DNA of 64,000 bases from Ga0077555 sp050250755. Its GTDB lineage: Bacteria; Pseudomonadota; Alphaproteobacteria; Rhizobiales; Hyphomicrobiaceae. Shown in pieces: positions 28,575 to 36,821 of this stretch; the first letter of the stretch is position 1, and each line of letters opens with the position of its first letter. The stretch covers positions 1 through 64,000 of the forward strand of contig JBFWOB010000003.1 of assembly GCA_050250755.1 (NCBI GenBank), written 5' to 3'. The notes under the pieces are model-generated. The model saw only the letters and a list, made by a program, of their open reading frames with translations, did no database searches and was not told the DNA's origin. Position numbers and translations under genes: made by a program.

Positions 28575-28606
28575 CATGAGGCCCCCGCCGAGGCGCGGGC
28601 CTCATG
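28575..28606 (+). terminator. Strong hairpin after the molybdenum hydroxylase genes
   Basis: A perfect 10-bp stem (28575-28584 with 28597-28606) with a 12-base GC-rich loop, followed by the T-rich tatttcgttt. It lies about 30 bases past the large-subunit stop and 80 bases before the MoaD-like gene. Confidence 0.65.
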
Positions 28607-28686
28607 TATTTCGTTTCGCACCATCCCGCGAAACTGGACTGGCGACTACACACCCGACGCCGCTACGCGAAGGAGCCCGCGCCCGA

Positions 28687-28932
28687 ATGGCCCACGTCGT
28701 ATTGATGGGAAATCTACGCCAATATACTGGCGGCGTAACCGACCTGAATGTTGATGCGCTCAATATCCGTCAGCTTTTCAGGAAGCTCGGCGAACAGTTT
28801 CCCGAGCTTGCACCGCATCTCGAGGACGGCCTTGCCGTCGCCATCGACGGCCAGATCTACCAGGACACGCTGTTCGAACCGATCAGCGAGGCGAGCGACG
28901 TCCACATTCTGCCCCAGATCGCAGGTGGCTGA
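28687..28932 (+). CDS. MoaD/ThiS-family sulfur-carrier-like protein
   Basis: An 81-residue beta-grasp protein ending in the Gly-Gly dipeptide (LPQIAGG) that MoaD and ThiS use to carry sulfur as a C-terminal thiocarboxylate. The N-terminus VVLMGNLRQYTGGVTDLNVDALNIRQLFRKLGEQFPEL and the VAIDGQIYQDTLFEPISEASDVHILPQI core match small MoaD-like proteins rather than ubiquitin-like ThiS. True MoaD works with MoaE in molybdopterin synthase; no MoaE, MoeB or ThiF gene is nearby. Placement just after a molybdenum hydroxylase suggests a dedicated role in cofactor sulfuration or assembly. ATG 28687 fits the domain; the frame is open upstream without similarity. Confidence 0.75.
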   Translation: MAHVVLMGNLRQYTGGVTDLNVDALNIRQLFRKLGEQFPELAPHLEDGLAVAIDGQIYQDTLFEPISEASDVHILPQIAGG

Positions 28933-29153
28933 CCCAGCCGAGGTACACGCCCAAAGGGCCGTTTCGTCTTGCGCGGCAGTTTGCCTTGCCTGATACTCCT
29001 GCGGTCCACACCGACGGATATTTGGTGCGCGGCTGCGATGCGCGACGATGATGAAGATCAGGATGTATTCGGTTGAGCCATTCGCCTTGACAATGTTCGG
29101 CGAACAGATCCGTCCGGTCGTGGAAACCCTCCGCGCAATATTGGAGACCACGT

Positions 29154-29369
29154 ATGCGGCAAACCGGAATCGTGAAATTTTTCAACAAAACTAAAGGGTT
29201 CGGCTTCATCACGCCGGAAGCGGGTGGCAAGGATGTGTTCGTTCACGTCACCGCTGTAGAAAGATCCGGTCTCGCCGGTCTCGATGAGGGCATGCGGGTT
29301 TCGTTTGAGACCGAGCCGGATAAACACGGCAAGGGGCCAAAGGCCGTGAATCTCCAGGAAGAAGGCTGA
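29154..29369 (+). CDS. Cold-shock protein (CspA family)
   Basis: A 71-residue cold-shock domain protein. The RNA-binding motifs are KGFGFITPE (RNP1) and VFVHVTAVE (RNP2), on a single five-stranded barrel that binds single-stranded RNA and DNA. The leader of about 220 bases upstream contains no other gene; cold-shock genes often have long regulated leaders, but no cold box was recognised. Several paralogues usually exist per genome, so no specific symbol is given. Confidence 0.95.
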   Translation: MRQTGIVKFFNKTKGFGFITPEAGGKDVFVHVTAVERSGLAGLDEGMRVSFETEPDKHGKGPKAVNLQEEG

Positions 29370-29440
29370 TCGCGTCATCCGCGAATGCGGCACATCCGTG
29401 AAAAACCGTCGGGCGGGCGTCCAACACTACGCATTCGCAT

Positions 29441-29737
29441 TTAGGACTGCTGAAAACATCGCACCAAAAATACGAACAGCGCCGCCATCGCTAATCCGCT
29501 CACTCCGGCGCCGACACTCCCCGCAACGGCGAATCCCAGGTCGGCCATCGCGCCATTGGGCGGTACTGGCATGATCTCCATGCTTCGCTCGACAACCTGA
29601 CTGCCAAGCAAACCGCCGATCGAACCAGCCAGGATTCCAACAGCACCCCTGCCGGCCGAGGGATAAAACAATCGGCCGGCAACAGCCCCGCCAATGGCTC
29701 CCATCATCACGTGAATAGCAAGACCAAAGAAATCCAC
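29441..29737 (-). CDS. Small glycine-rich membrane protein, unknown function
   Basis: A 98-residue protein with three hydrophobic Gly/Ala-rich segments (about residues 5-24, 30-47 and 65-93) and no extended soluble domain. It resembles the small glycine-rich membrane proteins loosely called transglycosylase-associated (GlsB/YeaQ-like) in size and composition, but this is not a firm homology. GTG 29737 with GGGGAT upstream is the likely start. It is divergent from the next secreted protein, leaving about 190 bases between them. Confidence 0.5.
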   Translation of the reverse strand: MDFFGLAIHVMMGAIGGAVAGRLFYPSAGRGAVGILAGSIGGLLGSQVVERSMEIMPVPPNGAMADLGFAVAGSVGAGVSGLAMAALFVFLVRCFQQS

Positions 29738-29925
29738 ACGCTATCCCCAATCTGTAACGTGCCAACTCGCCACTTTCGCAGCGGTGTTCGCTATCCGTGC
29801 AACATCTCGTGCCAATTATGTGACATCGCCCCACCATCGCTGTCTTCTTGGGACGTATGTGGGAAACCCCTCGGCATCGTGGTCTATGAGTAAACGATGT
29901 GAGAGTTTCCGAGGGGGTTGATTTT

Positions 29926-30252
29926 ATGCTTCGCGTAATCGGTATCGCAGTGGCAAGCGCCATCGCCGCAATCACATTCGCAAGTGCCGACGGTGCCTCG
30001 GCCGGCGACGACGCCAGGGAATATCGCAAGGCACCGCAAGTTCGCGGTTTCGTCGCCCGCCAGGGAGGCTATTCCTATTCCTATGCGGACACGATCAACA
30101 CATATGGCGACAGCCGTTCGCTCTATGGCGCCACCGATTCCTTCCGCGACCCGATGCTGGACCGGCAAACTAATGCGGGCCCATTTGACCATGGCTTCTT
30201 CTTCGAATCGGGTGTCGCACCGCGCGGCGGCAATTCCCCTTACATGAACTGA
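29926..30252 (+). CDS. Secreted small protein, unknown function
   Basis: A 108-residue protein with a clear signal peptide (MLRVIGIAVASAIAAITFASADGASA, cleavage probably after residue 24-26). The mature part of about 80 residues is Gly/Tyr/Ser rich, with the unusual run GGYSYSYADTINTYGDSRSLYG and no Cys. I recognise no domain; such Tyr-rich periplasmic proteins are seen in related Hyphomicrobiales genomes as conserved hypotheticals. GAGGGGG eight bases upstream supports ATG 29926. Confidence 0.65.
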   Translation: MLRVIGIAVASAIAAITFASADGASAGDDAREYRKAPQVRGFVARQGGYSYSYADTINTYGDSRSLYGATDSFRDPMLDRQTNAGPFDHGFFFESGVAPRGGNSPYMN

Positions 30253-30497
30253 TACAAGGGCCCACACGTCCGTTTCACCGCAGAAAGCCGGAGGCGGAGT
30301 CGCGTGTGTCTACGCAGCGAGTACGACGCTTCAAGCGTCCGGCTGACATAAACGCCACGCATCACCGCGATCTTCACTTGCACCTGTATTTACCGTGGCG
30401 AGCCATCATCTCGGCCGTTATAGGAATCGACATCGGCAAGCGCTAGGGCTGTGCGCCTTGTCAGAGTGGGGACGAATATCCGGGGGTTTTCGCCATC

Positions 30498-30800
30498 ATG
30501 TCTCGATCGAGCGCATCACTGGCCGTGCGGTTGTTTGGTGCGGCCGCAATTCTTGTCGGCATGTCGGCGGTAGCCAACGCCGAGTGCAAGAAGCTCGGCT
30601 TCTCGGTCAACGATTACGGCAAGGACGGCCCGACGAAAGACGCCAAGGATTTGCTCGACAAGTACATCGTCAAGTGGACTGCAGAGCGCGGCATCAAGAA
30701 GTACACCACGAGCAAAAAAGACGTGAGCTGCGAGCTGTTCCTCGACTTCGGCTTTTTCGACGAGCACACCTGCAAGGCCACCGCCACCATCTGCTGGTAG
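30498..30800 (+). CDS. Secreted Cys-containing small protein, unknown function
   Basis: A 100-residue protein with an N-terminal signal peptide (residues 1-28, cleavage after AVANA or nearby). The mature part of about 72 residues is Lys-rich and contains four Cys (ECKK, SCEL, TCKA, ICW), enough for two disulfides in the periplasm. The C-terminus is ATICW. I recognise no family. It stands alone 245 bases after the other secreted protein gene. Confidence 0.6.
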   Translation: MSRSSASLAVRLFGAAAILVGMSAVANAECKKLGFSVNDYGKDGPTKDAKDLLDKYIVKWTAERGIKKYTTSKKDVSCELFLDFGFFDEHTCKATATICW

Positions 30801-30872
30801 GGGTTCGCGCGAGGCCCGTGCCGAGAACTGTTGCCATCAAGGCTCAGCTTGCGTGTGCCGGGTCCCTGATAT

Positions 30873-31520
30873 TCAAGCTGCTGCAAGCTTCATCAAAAAC
30901 GCCTGAACGGAATCTGCCGCGAACGCAAGATTCCCCTTGCGTGTGAAACCGGACGCGCCTCTCGGCCCGAAGTCGTGATCGCCGTCTCCGACCCACGCGA
31001 TTTCGATGCCATCCGCCAGCTTGTATTCGTCGACTTCGGTACGGTTCCCGAACGGGTCTCGCTCACCCTGAACGATGAGCGCGCGGCACGAGAGCTCGGC
31101 CAAGTGCGCCGTTCGTGTTTTCTCTGGCATCCCGGGCGGATGAAACGGATAGCCGAGGCACACCAGCCCATCGGCCTCATCTGAACCCTGCAACTCGTCG
31201 GCGATCATGCTCGCGACGCGCCCGCCCATCGACTTGCCTCCGATCGCAAGCCGCCCACGTAGACCGGCGCCGCGTACCGCAGCGACGGCCGCACGGTATT
31301 CTGGAATGAGCGTTTCAGCCTTTGGAGCCGGTCGCCGCTTGCCGCTCGTCCGTCGCGCCGCCATGTAGCCGAACTCGAACCGTGCCACGCGAACGCCGCG
31401 CTCGACGAGCAAATCGGCCATGCACGCGAGAAACGGCGTCTCCATTCCTGCGCCGGCCCCATGCGCCAAGAGAAGCGTCCAGATAGCATCATCGGGTCCT
31501 GCGATCAGAAAATCAGGCAT
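30873..31520 (-). CDS. Alpha/beta hydrolase (KANL3/Tex30-like)
   Basis: A 215-residue alpha/beta hydrolase. The oxyanion loop LLLAHGAGAGMETPF is near the N-terminus, the nucleophile elbow is GGKSMGGR (Ser in GxSxG) near residue 95, and the C-terminal triad residues fall in GERDPFG and GDGDHDFGPR. Size and motifs fit the small KANL3/Tex30 or dienelactone-hydrolase-like group. Substrate is unknown. GGAAG precedes ATG 31520. It follows the acyl-CoA carboxylase gene in the same direction after 34 bases, so the two may be co-transcribed. Confidence 0.8.
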   Translation of the reverse strand: MPDFLIAGPDDAIWTLLLAHGAGAGMETPFLACMADLLVERGVRVARFEFGYMAARRTSGKRRPAPKAETLIPEYRAAVAAVRGAGLRGRLAIGGKSMGGRVASMIADELQGSDEADGLVCLGYPFHPPGMPEKTRTAHLAELSCRALIVQGERDPFGNRTEVDEYKLADGIEIAWVGDGDHDFGPRGASGFTRKGNLAFAADSVQAFLMKLAAA

Positions 31521-31554
31521 GAGCTTCCTTTCGCAAAACCCGCCGCCACATCCG

Positions 31555-34500
31555 CTACCAGGCGTCGATCATCGGGCGTTTCTTTCCATCCCGCGGCGCT
31601 GGCGCCCGGATCGACGCGAGCAGCGTCGCCACCCAGTGCCGCGTCTCTGCCGGATCGATCGTATCGTCAATGCCAAACGTCGTAGATCGCAGAACCGCCT
31701 TTCCCGCCTCGTAGTGCTGCGCGACCATCTTCTCGTAATACGCCCGCCGCTCCTCGGGATCGGCGATCGCCGCAAGCTCACCGCGATAACCGAGCTTGAC
31801 CTGCCCCTCGATGCCCATAGGGGCGAACTCACCCGTCGGCCACGCGACTGTGAAGTACGGAGCTCGGAAATTGCCGCCCGCCATCGCGACCGCGCCAAGG
31901 CCATAAGCCTTGCGCAGAATGATCGTGAAATAGGGAACCGTTGCATTTGCCGCTGTGAGGAACATCCGCGCGGCGTGCCGGACGAGCCCGGTCTTCTCGA
32001 TTTCCGGTCCGACCATAATACCCGGCGTATCGCACAGATGGACGATCGGAATATCGAACGCGTCGCAAAGCTGGATGAACCGCGCGCCCTTGTCCGCTCC
32101 GTCACTGTCGATCGCGCCGCCGAGGTGCGCCGGATTGTTTGCCACGAGACCAACCGCGCGCCCTTCGATGCGAATGAGCGATGTGACCATCGTACGTCCG
32201 AAATCACGCCGAATTTCCAGGACGGACCCCTCGTCGGCAAGCGTCTCGATCACCTTCCGAATGTCATAAACTCTCACCCGGTTCTCTGGCACCAGCGCCC
32301 GCATGTGCCGCTGATCCGGAGCTGTCCAGCGATCGAGCTTACCCTGAAAATACGCGAGATAGCGCTTCGCCACGGCCACGCCCTCAGCCTCGTCGGCAAC
32401 TGCGACGTCGATCACGCCACTGGCGCGCTGCACGGACGATGGCCCGACTTCCTCCGGTCTAAATACGCCGAGGCCGCCGCCTTCGATCATGGCCGGGCCG
32501 CCCATGCCGATATTTGAATCCGCCGTCGCAATGATCACGTCACAGCAGCCAAGCAGCGACGCATTGCCGGCGAAGCAGCGCCCCGAGACGATCCCCACCA
32601 TCGGCACCAGCCCGGAAAGCTGTCCGAAGTGGTGGAATGTATTGAATCCGATGAACCCGCCATAGTCATCGTCACCGGGGCGGCCACCACCGCCTTCCGC
32701 AAACAGCACGAGCGGCATCCGCCCCTGCTCCGAGATGTCGATGATCCGGTCGGTCTTCCAGTGGTTGTGCACGCCCTGCGTGCCAGCAAACACCGTGTAG
32801 TCGTACGCCAGGATCGCCGCACGAGACGCGGGATCGTCGAAGATATCGCCGTTGATGCGACCGACACCCGTAACCAGACCGTCCGCCGGGCTTCGCGTCA
32901 GCAGGTCCTCGAGCCCGCGGCGGCGCCGTTGCGCGGCAACCGCCAATGGCCCGTATTCGACAAAGGTTCCGGGATCGACGAGATCGTCGACGTTCTCTCG
33001 GACGGTACGCTGATTGGTCTTGCGCCGCCGCGCGACGGCTTGGGGCCGCTTGGCGTCGAGCGTAAGCGACCGGCGTTCGAGTACTTCCGCAAGGTCGGGT
33101 CGGATCCAATCGAGATCGATCTCCTCCTGTATCTCACCGGCATCATCCATGCCTTCAGCCGGCTCGACCGTCAGCAGAAGCTGCTCCTCCCACAGCGTAT
33201 CTCCGGACGCGACATGCACAGCACGTACGGTCCCAGCCGTCTCCGCTGCGATCACGTGCTCCATCTTCATGGCTTCCATGACGACCAGCTGCGCGCCCCG
33301 CGCGACCTGAGCGCCCTCCTCCACCGCGACCGACACGATCGTGCCTTGCAACGGAGCGCGGACCGCCATCATGCCGTCCGCTACAGCCTCCTCGGTTGGT
33401 GCTCGGCCGCCATCGCCGCCTGAGAGTGTCTGCGCCTGACCGTAGGCCAACACGGCGAGAGGATCGATTCCATCAATCCTGGCGCCGGCCCGCCCGACTT
33501 GGCTTTCCGCAATCCCGGTGTTTGCCGCAGGCGCAAAGTAGAGATGCGGATACCTCTGCTGAGCCAGCGAGGCAAGCCGAGCACCGTTCGCCTCCACGAA
33601 CTCCGTGTCGACGCCTCCCGCCTTCACGGCCTCGTCACAAAGCAGCGCTTGCAGAAACGGAATATTCGTTGGCGCGCCTGTGACGTGCATCTCGCACAAG
33701 GCGCGGTAGCCCTTCGCCAGTGCATCTTCCAGACGCGAGGAGCCAGTGTGCACGATGAGCTTGGCGAGAAGCGGGTCATAGGCGGGGCTCGTCCGGTAAC
33801 CGACATAGGCGTTGCTGTCGACGCGGATGCCTCGGCCCGATGGCGCATCGAACGCTGTAAGCACCCCTCCGCCCGGCTTCAGGGTCCCGTCGGCTTCCAT
33901 GCGCTCCGTGTTGATCCGTGCCTGGAGGGCGATTCCTCGGGGTAACGGCACCCGATCTCGCGTCAGGCCAAGCTCCGCGAGCGACGCACCCGCCGCGATC
34001 TGTAATTGAATTTCCACGAGGTTGAGGCCAGTCACCTCCTCCGTAACGGTGTGCTCGACTTGCAGCCGCGGATTGGCCTCGATGAAGTAGAATTCATCGG
34101 CCTCGTCATCGACGAGAAACTCGATCGTACCGAGGTTCTTGTATTTCACGGCTGCCCCGAGCCGCAGTGCCGCCTCGATCAGCTTGTCTCTGAGAGCCTT
34201 CGAAAGCGACGGCGCAGGCGCGATCTCGACGATTTTCTGACGACGTCTTTGCAGGGAGCAATCGCGCTCCCACAGGTGCGATACCGCCTCCCCGTCACCG
34301 ATAAGCTGGACTTCAATATGACGGGCGCGCCGGATCAGCCGCTCGACGTAGAGATCGCCATTACCGAACGCCGATTGCGCTTCCGAACGACAGCGCGCAA
34401 ACGCCTCTTCAAGCTCGCCGTCCGCCATGACCGGGCGCATGCCCCGCCCGCCGCCGCCGGCCACGGCCTTGACCATGACGGCGCCGCCGGGGCCGATCTT

Positions 34501-34944
34501 CGCCAGGAAGCTCCGCGCTTCATAGAGAGACGTGGGAGCGGCCGTCCCTGGCAACACCGGCACGTCGACGAGGGACGCGAGTGCTCGCGCCTGATGCTTG
34601 TCGCCGAACCGTTCGAGCGTTTCCGGAGACGGGCCGATAAACGTGATACCCGCGTCCGCGCATCGGCGCGCGAACGCGGCATTCTCCGAAAGAAATCCGT
34701 AGCCGGGATGGATTGCGCCCGCGCCAGTCTCGCGCGCTGCAGCCAGAATGGCCTCCGCATCCAGGTAAGCGGCAACGCCTCGGCCTGGCAACTGATGCGC
34801 TGCGTCGGCCTTGCGCGTGTGCAGGCTTGCTGCATCGTCCGCCGGATAGACGGCAACCGTTTCGAGCCCGAGTTCCGCGGCCGCGCGAAAGACTCGCGTA
34901 GCGATTTCGCCGCGGTTGGCGACGAGCAGTTTGCCATTGAACAT
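31555..34944 (-). CDS. Single-chain biotin-dependent acyl-CoA carboxylase
   Basis: An 1129-residue fusion. Residues 1-450 form a biotin carboxylase with the ATP-grasp loop GGGGRGMR near 163, EVQL near 211 and LQVEHTVTEE near 294. A BCCP domain at about 525-600 carries biotin on Lys560 in VVMEAMKMEHV. Residues 610-1129 form a carboxyltransferase of the propionyl/acetyl-CoA carboxylase beta type. Most bacterial enzymes split these over two or more polypeptides. The arrangement matches the single-chain long-chain acyl-CoA carboxylases described from mycobacteria and some alphaproteobacteria; substrate chain length cannot be read from sequence. Start at 34944 begins the canonical FNGKLLVANRGEI; ATG 34971 is an alternative. 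Confidence 0.9.
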   Translation of the reverse strand: MFNGKLLVANRGEIATRVFRAAAELGLETVAVYPADDAASLHTRKADAAHQLPGRGVAAYLDAEAILAAARETGAGAIHPGYGFLSENAAFARRCADAGITFIGPSPETLERFGDKHQARALASLVDVPVLPGTAAPTSLYEARSFLAKIGPGGAVMVKAVAGGGGRGMRPVMADGELEEAFARCRSEAQSAFGNGDLYVERLIRRARHIEVQLIGDGEAVSHLWERDCSLQRRRQKIVEIAPAPSLSKALRDKLIEAALRLGAAVKYKNLGTIEFLVDDEADEFYFIEANPRLQVEHTVTEEVTGLNLVEIQLQIAAGASLAELGLTRDRVPLPRGIALQARINTERMEADGTLKPGGGVLTAFDAPSGRGIRVDSNAYVGYRTSPAYDPLLAKLIVHTGSSRLEDALAKGYRALCEMHVTGAPTNIPFLQALLCDEAVKAGGVDTEFVEANGARLASLAQQRYPHLYFAPAANTGIAESQVGRAGARIDGIDPLAVLAYGQAQTLSGGDGGRAPTEEAVADGMMAVRAPLQGTIVSVAVEEGAQVARGAQLVVMEAMKMEHVIAAETAGTVRAVHVASGDTLWEEQLLLTVEPAEGMDDAGEIQEEIDLDWIRPDLAEVLERRSLTLDAKRPQAVARRRKTNQRTVRENVDDLVDPGTFVEYGPLAVAAQRRRRGLEDLLTRSPADGLVTGVGRINGDIFDDPASRAAILAYDYTVFAGTQGVHNHWKTDRIIDISEQGRMPLVLFAEGGGGRPGDDDYGGFIGFNTFHHFGQLSGLVPMVGIVSGRCFAGNASLLGCCDVIIATADSNIGMGGPAMIEGGGLGVFRPEEVGPSSVQRASGVIDVAVADEAEGVAVAKRYLAYFQGKLDRWTAPDQRHMRALVPENRVRVYDIRKVIETLADEGSVLEIRRDFGRTMVTSLIRIEGRAVGLVANNPAHLGGAIDSDGADKGARFIQLCDAFDIPIVHLCDTPGIMVGPEIEKTGLVRHAARMFLTAANATVPYFTIILRKAYGLGAVAMAGGNFRAPYFTVAWPTGEFAPMGIEGQVKLGYRGELAAIADPEERRAYYEKMVAQHYEAGKAVLRSTTFGIDDTIDPAETRHWVATLLASIRAPAPRDGKKRPMIDAW

Positions 34945-35287
34945 GTTCTGAGCGTTTCCCGTGCTTGGCATCCGATTTGACGGCGGAGGGTAGCGATCCC
35001 GGAAGCCTTCGGCTACCCCGGGCGTCTCACGCGCCAACGGCGGGGTGAAAGCGTGTCTTCTCGACACAATTCACTTGAGAATCCAAGTGGAAAGCTTAGC
35101 GAGCACAAACATAATCATCATTACGTACATTAGAGTCTGCGCCTGATCTTCGATTCAGGCGCTTGCCAAGCATAAAAATAGCGCGCAACTTTACTGAATA
35201 CATATAACTCCACGAATTGATCATCGGGCCAATAAGAACGCCGAATGGCGCTCCATATTATAAAAAAGCCTGCTGGAGGAAAGCCTT
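34945..35287. other. AT-rich intergenic region between carboxylase and MFS gene
   Basis: This stretch between two divergent genes is notably more AT-rich than its surroundings, especially 35100-35285. It contains one hairpin (35139-35162) and should hold both promoters, but I could not pick convincing -35/-10 pairs. An AGGA-rich ribosome binding site (GGAGGAAAG) lies directly before the MFS start. Confidence 0.55.
35139..35162. repeat. 8-bp inverted repeat upstream of the MFS gene
   Basis: Positions 35139-35146 are the reverse complement of 35155-35162 with an 8-base spacer (arms gcgcctga / tcaggcgc). It sits about 125 bases upstream of the MFS start in AT-rich DNA and could be an operator or a terminator-like element. 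Confidence 0.55.
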
Positions 35288-36604
35288 ATGACTGCTACAG
35301 CGGACGTACAAGGGAGAGCTGTGCCCTGGTGGCGAGAACCCACGAAAGACCAGTGGTACGCCTATACTGCGGCATGGTTAGGTTGGACGTTGGATGCGTT
35401 CGATTTCACCATCTTTCTACTGATTATGGTGCCGATTGCTCAGGACTTCGGCGTGCCATTAACGGCCGTCACAGCGGTTTTCGCCGTCACGCTGTGGTTA
35501 CGCTTGATCGGTGCAACAGCCGCCGGGTGGATGGCAGACCGCATGGGGCGCAAAACGCCGTTGATGATTTCCATCTTCTGGTACTCCATCTGCAATCTGT
35601 TGGCCGGTCTATCGCCAAGCTTTGCAGTATTGTTCTTCTTCCGCGCCCTTCTTGGCATCGGCATGGGAGCAGAATGGCCAGCAGGTGCGGCGCTGGCGAT
35701 GGAATCCTGGCCAGCCCGATCGCGCGGCCTTATGTCGGGCGTTCTACAAGGCTCATGGGGCTTGGGCTTCGCTCTCTCCGCCGCTGCCTACGGCTTCCTC
35801 TACACCCCGCTCGAAAATATACATCCGGGCTACGGTTGGCGCGGTTTGCTCGTTCTCGGCGTCTTGCCAGCCCTCGTTTGCGTCTGGATTCGCTACTACG
35901 TGAAGGAGCCCGAGGTCTGGGCAGAGAATAAAAGGATCCAGCAGGAGACAAAGCAGGACGTCACCCTGCCGTTGTTCGCAATTTTCAAGCGGCAGTATCT
36001 GTGGAACACGATCACCGCATGTATATGGATGGCGGGTAACTTCATCGCTTACTATGCGATCTGGGCGTTGTTCGGCAGTTACTTGCAGAAAGAATTGCAC
36101 TGGACGCCAGCGCAGGTGGCCGTCCCACTCTTCTGGGCGAACATCATGGTGTTCTTCTCCAGCGCATTTTGGGGGGCCGTCTCAGATAGGATCGGCCGCC
36201 GCCCGGCACTGATGATCCCATGCACGATCGCCATATTCATCGCGCCGATCTACCTGTTATCGACGGATCCATTCTGGATCGTCGCCGGGTTCATTCTGAT
36301 GGGCCTGATTGTCGGCGGAAAAGATACGCTGAACCCAGCCTGGCTTTCAGAGCGATTCCCGACCGAGATACGCGCGTCAGCGTCGGGCTTCTGCTACCAC
36401 CAGGGTGCCATCTGGGGCGGCTTCGTTGCGCCGGTGCTGACTTACTACGCTGTGGATCGCGGCATGGGCTTTGCCATGCCGATGTTGATCGCAACGGTAG
36501 GAGCGCTCATCTTCCTGGTCATTGGTATTTATCTCGGCCCGGAAACCAAAGGTAAAATCCTCGTCGCGGACCTGGAAATCCGTAAGAAGGAGGAGTTCCC
36601 GTAA
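35288..36604 (+). CDS. MFS carboxylate transporter (SHS / Jen1-like family)
   Basis: A 438-residue MFS protein with twelve predicted membrane segments. The start TAAWLGWTLDAFDFTIFLLIMVPIAQDFG is typical of the sialate:H+ / lactate (SHS, Jen1-like) family, where the Asp residues in helix 1 take part in proton coupling. GWMADRMGRKTPL provides the family loop between helices 2 and 3, and DRIGRRPALM its counterpart in the second half. A short-chain carboxylate such as lactate is a reasonable substrate guess. Its flanks are more AT-rich than the rest of the window. The start is fixed by GGAGGAAAG immediately before it. Confidence 0.85.
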   Translation: MTATADVQGRAVPWWREPTKDQWYAYTAAWLGWTLDAFDFTIFLLIMVPIAQDFGVPLTAVTAVFAVTLWLRLIGATAAGWMADRMGRKTPLMISIFWYSICNLLAGLSPSFAVLFFFRALLGIGMGAEWPAGAALAMESWPARSRGLMSGVLQGSWGLGFALSAAAYGFLYTPLENIHPGYGWRGLLVLGVLPALVCVWIRYYVKEPEVWAENKRIQQETKQDVTLPLFAIFKRQYLWNTITACIWMAGNFIAYYAIWALFGSYLQKELHWTPAQVAVPLFWANIMVFFSSAFWGAVSDRIGRRPALMIPCTIAIFIAPIYLLSTDPFWIVAGFILMGLIVGGKDTLNPAWLSERFPTEIRASASGFCYHQGAIWGGFVAPVLTYYAVDRGMGFAMPMLIATVGALIFLVIGIYLGPETKGKILVADLEIRKKEEFP

Positions 36605-36753
36605 TCACCGAAATGGTAACGGCGATAATCGCAACCACATGAAATCCGGGCACCTTGCATCCAGTCACCGAGGTGCCCCGATAATGTTTCCACTCTATCC
36701 CGGGCTATAACAAGTCCAAGTGGTCGGATGCACCGATCGCTTTCCCGATAATG

Positions 36754-36780
36754 GCGGGCGAGCCCGAAAGGGCTCCCCGC
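36754..36780. terminator. Intergenic GNRA-loop hairpin between convergent genes
   Basis: An 11-bp stem with one bulged base (36754-36780) closed by a GAAA tetraloop lies between the convergent MFS and DUF1513 genes. A T-tract is lacking on both strands, so it may be a bidirectional stabilising hairpin rather than an efficient terminator. Confidence 0.4.
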
Positions 36781-36821
36781 CGCGCGCACACGATACGAAC
36801 CCCCTCCCCGAATCGCATCAC

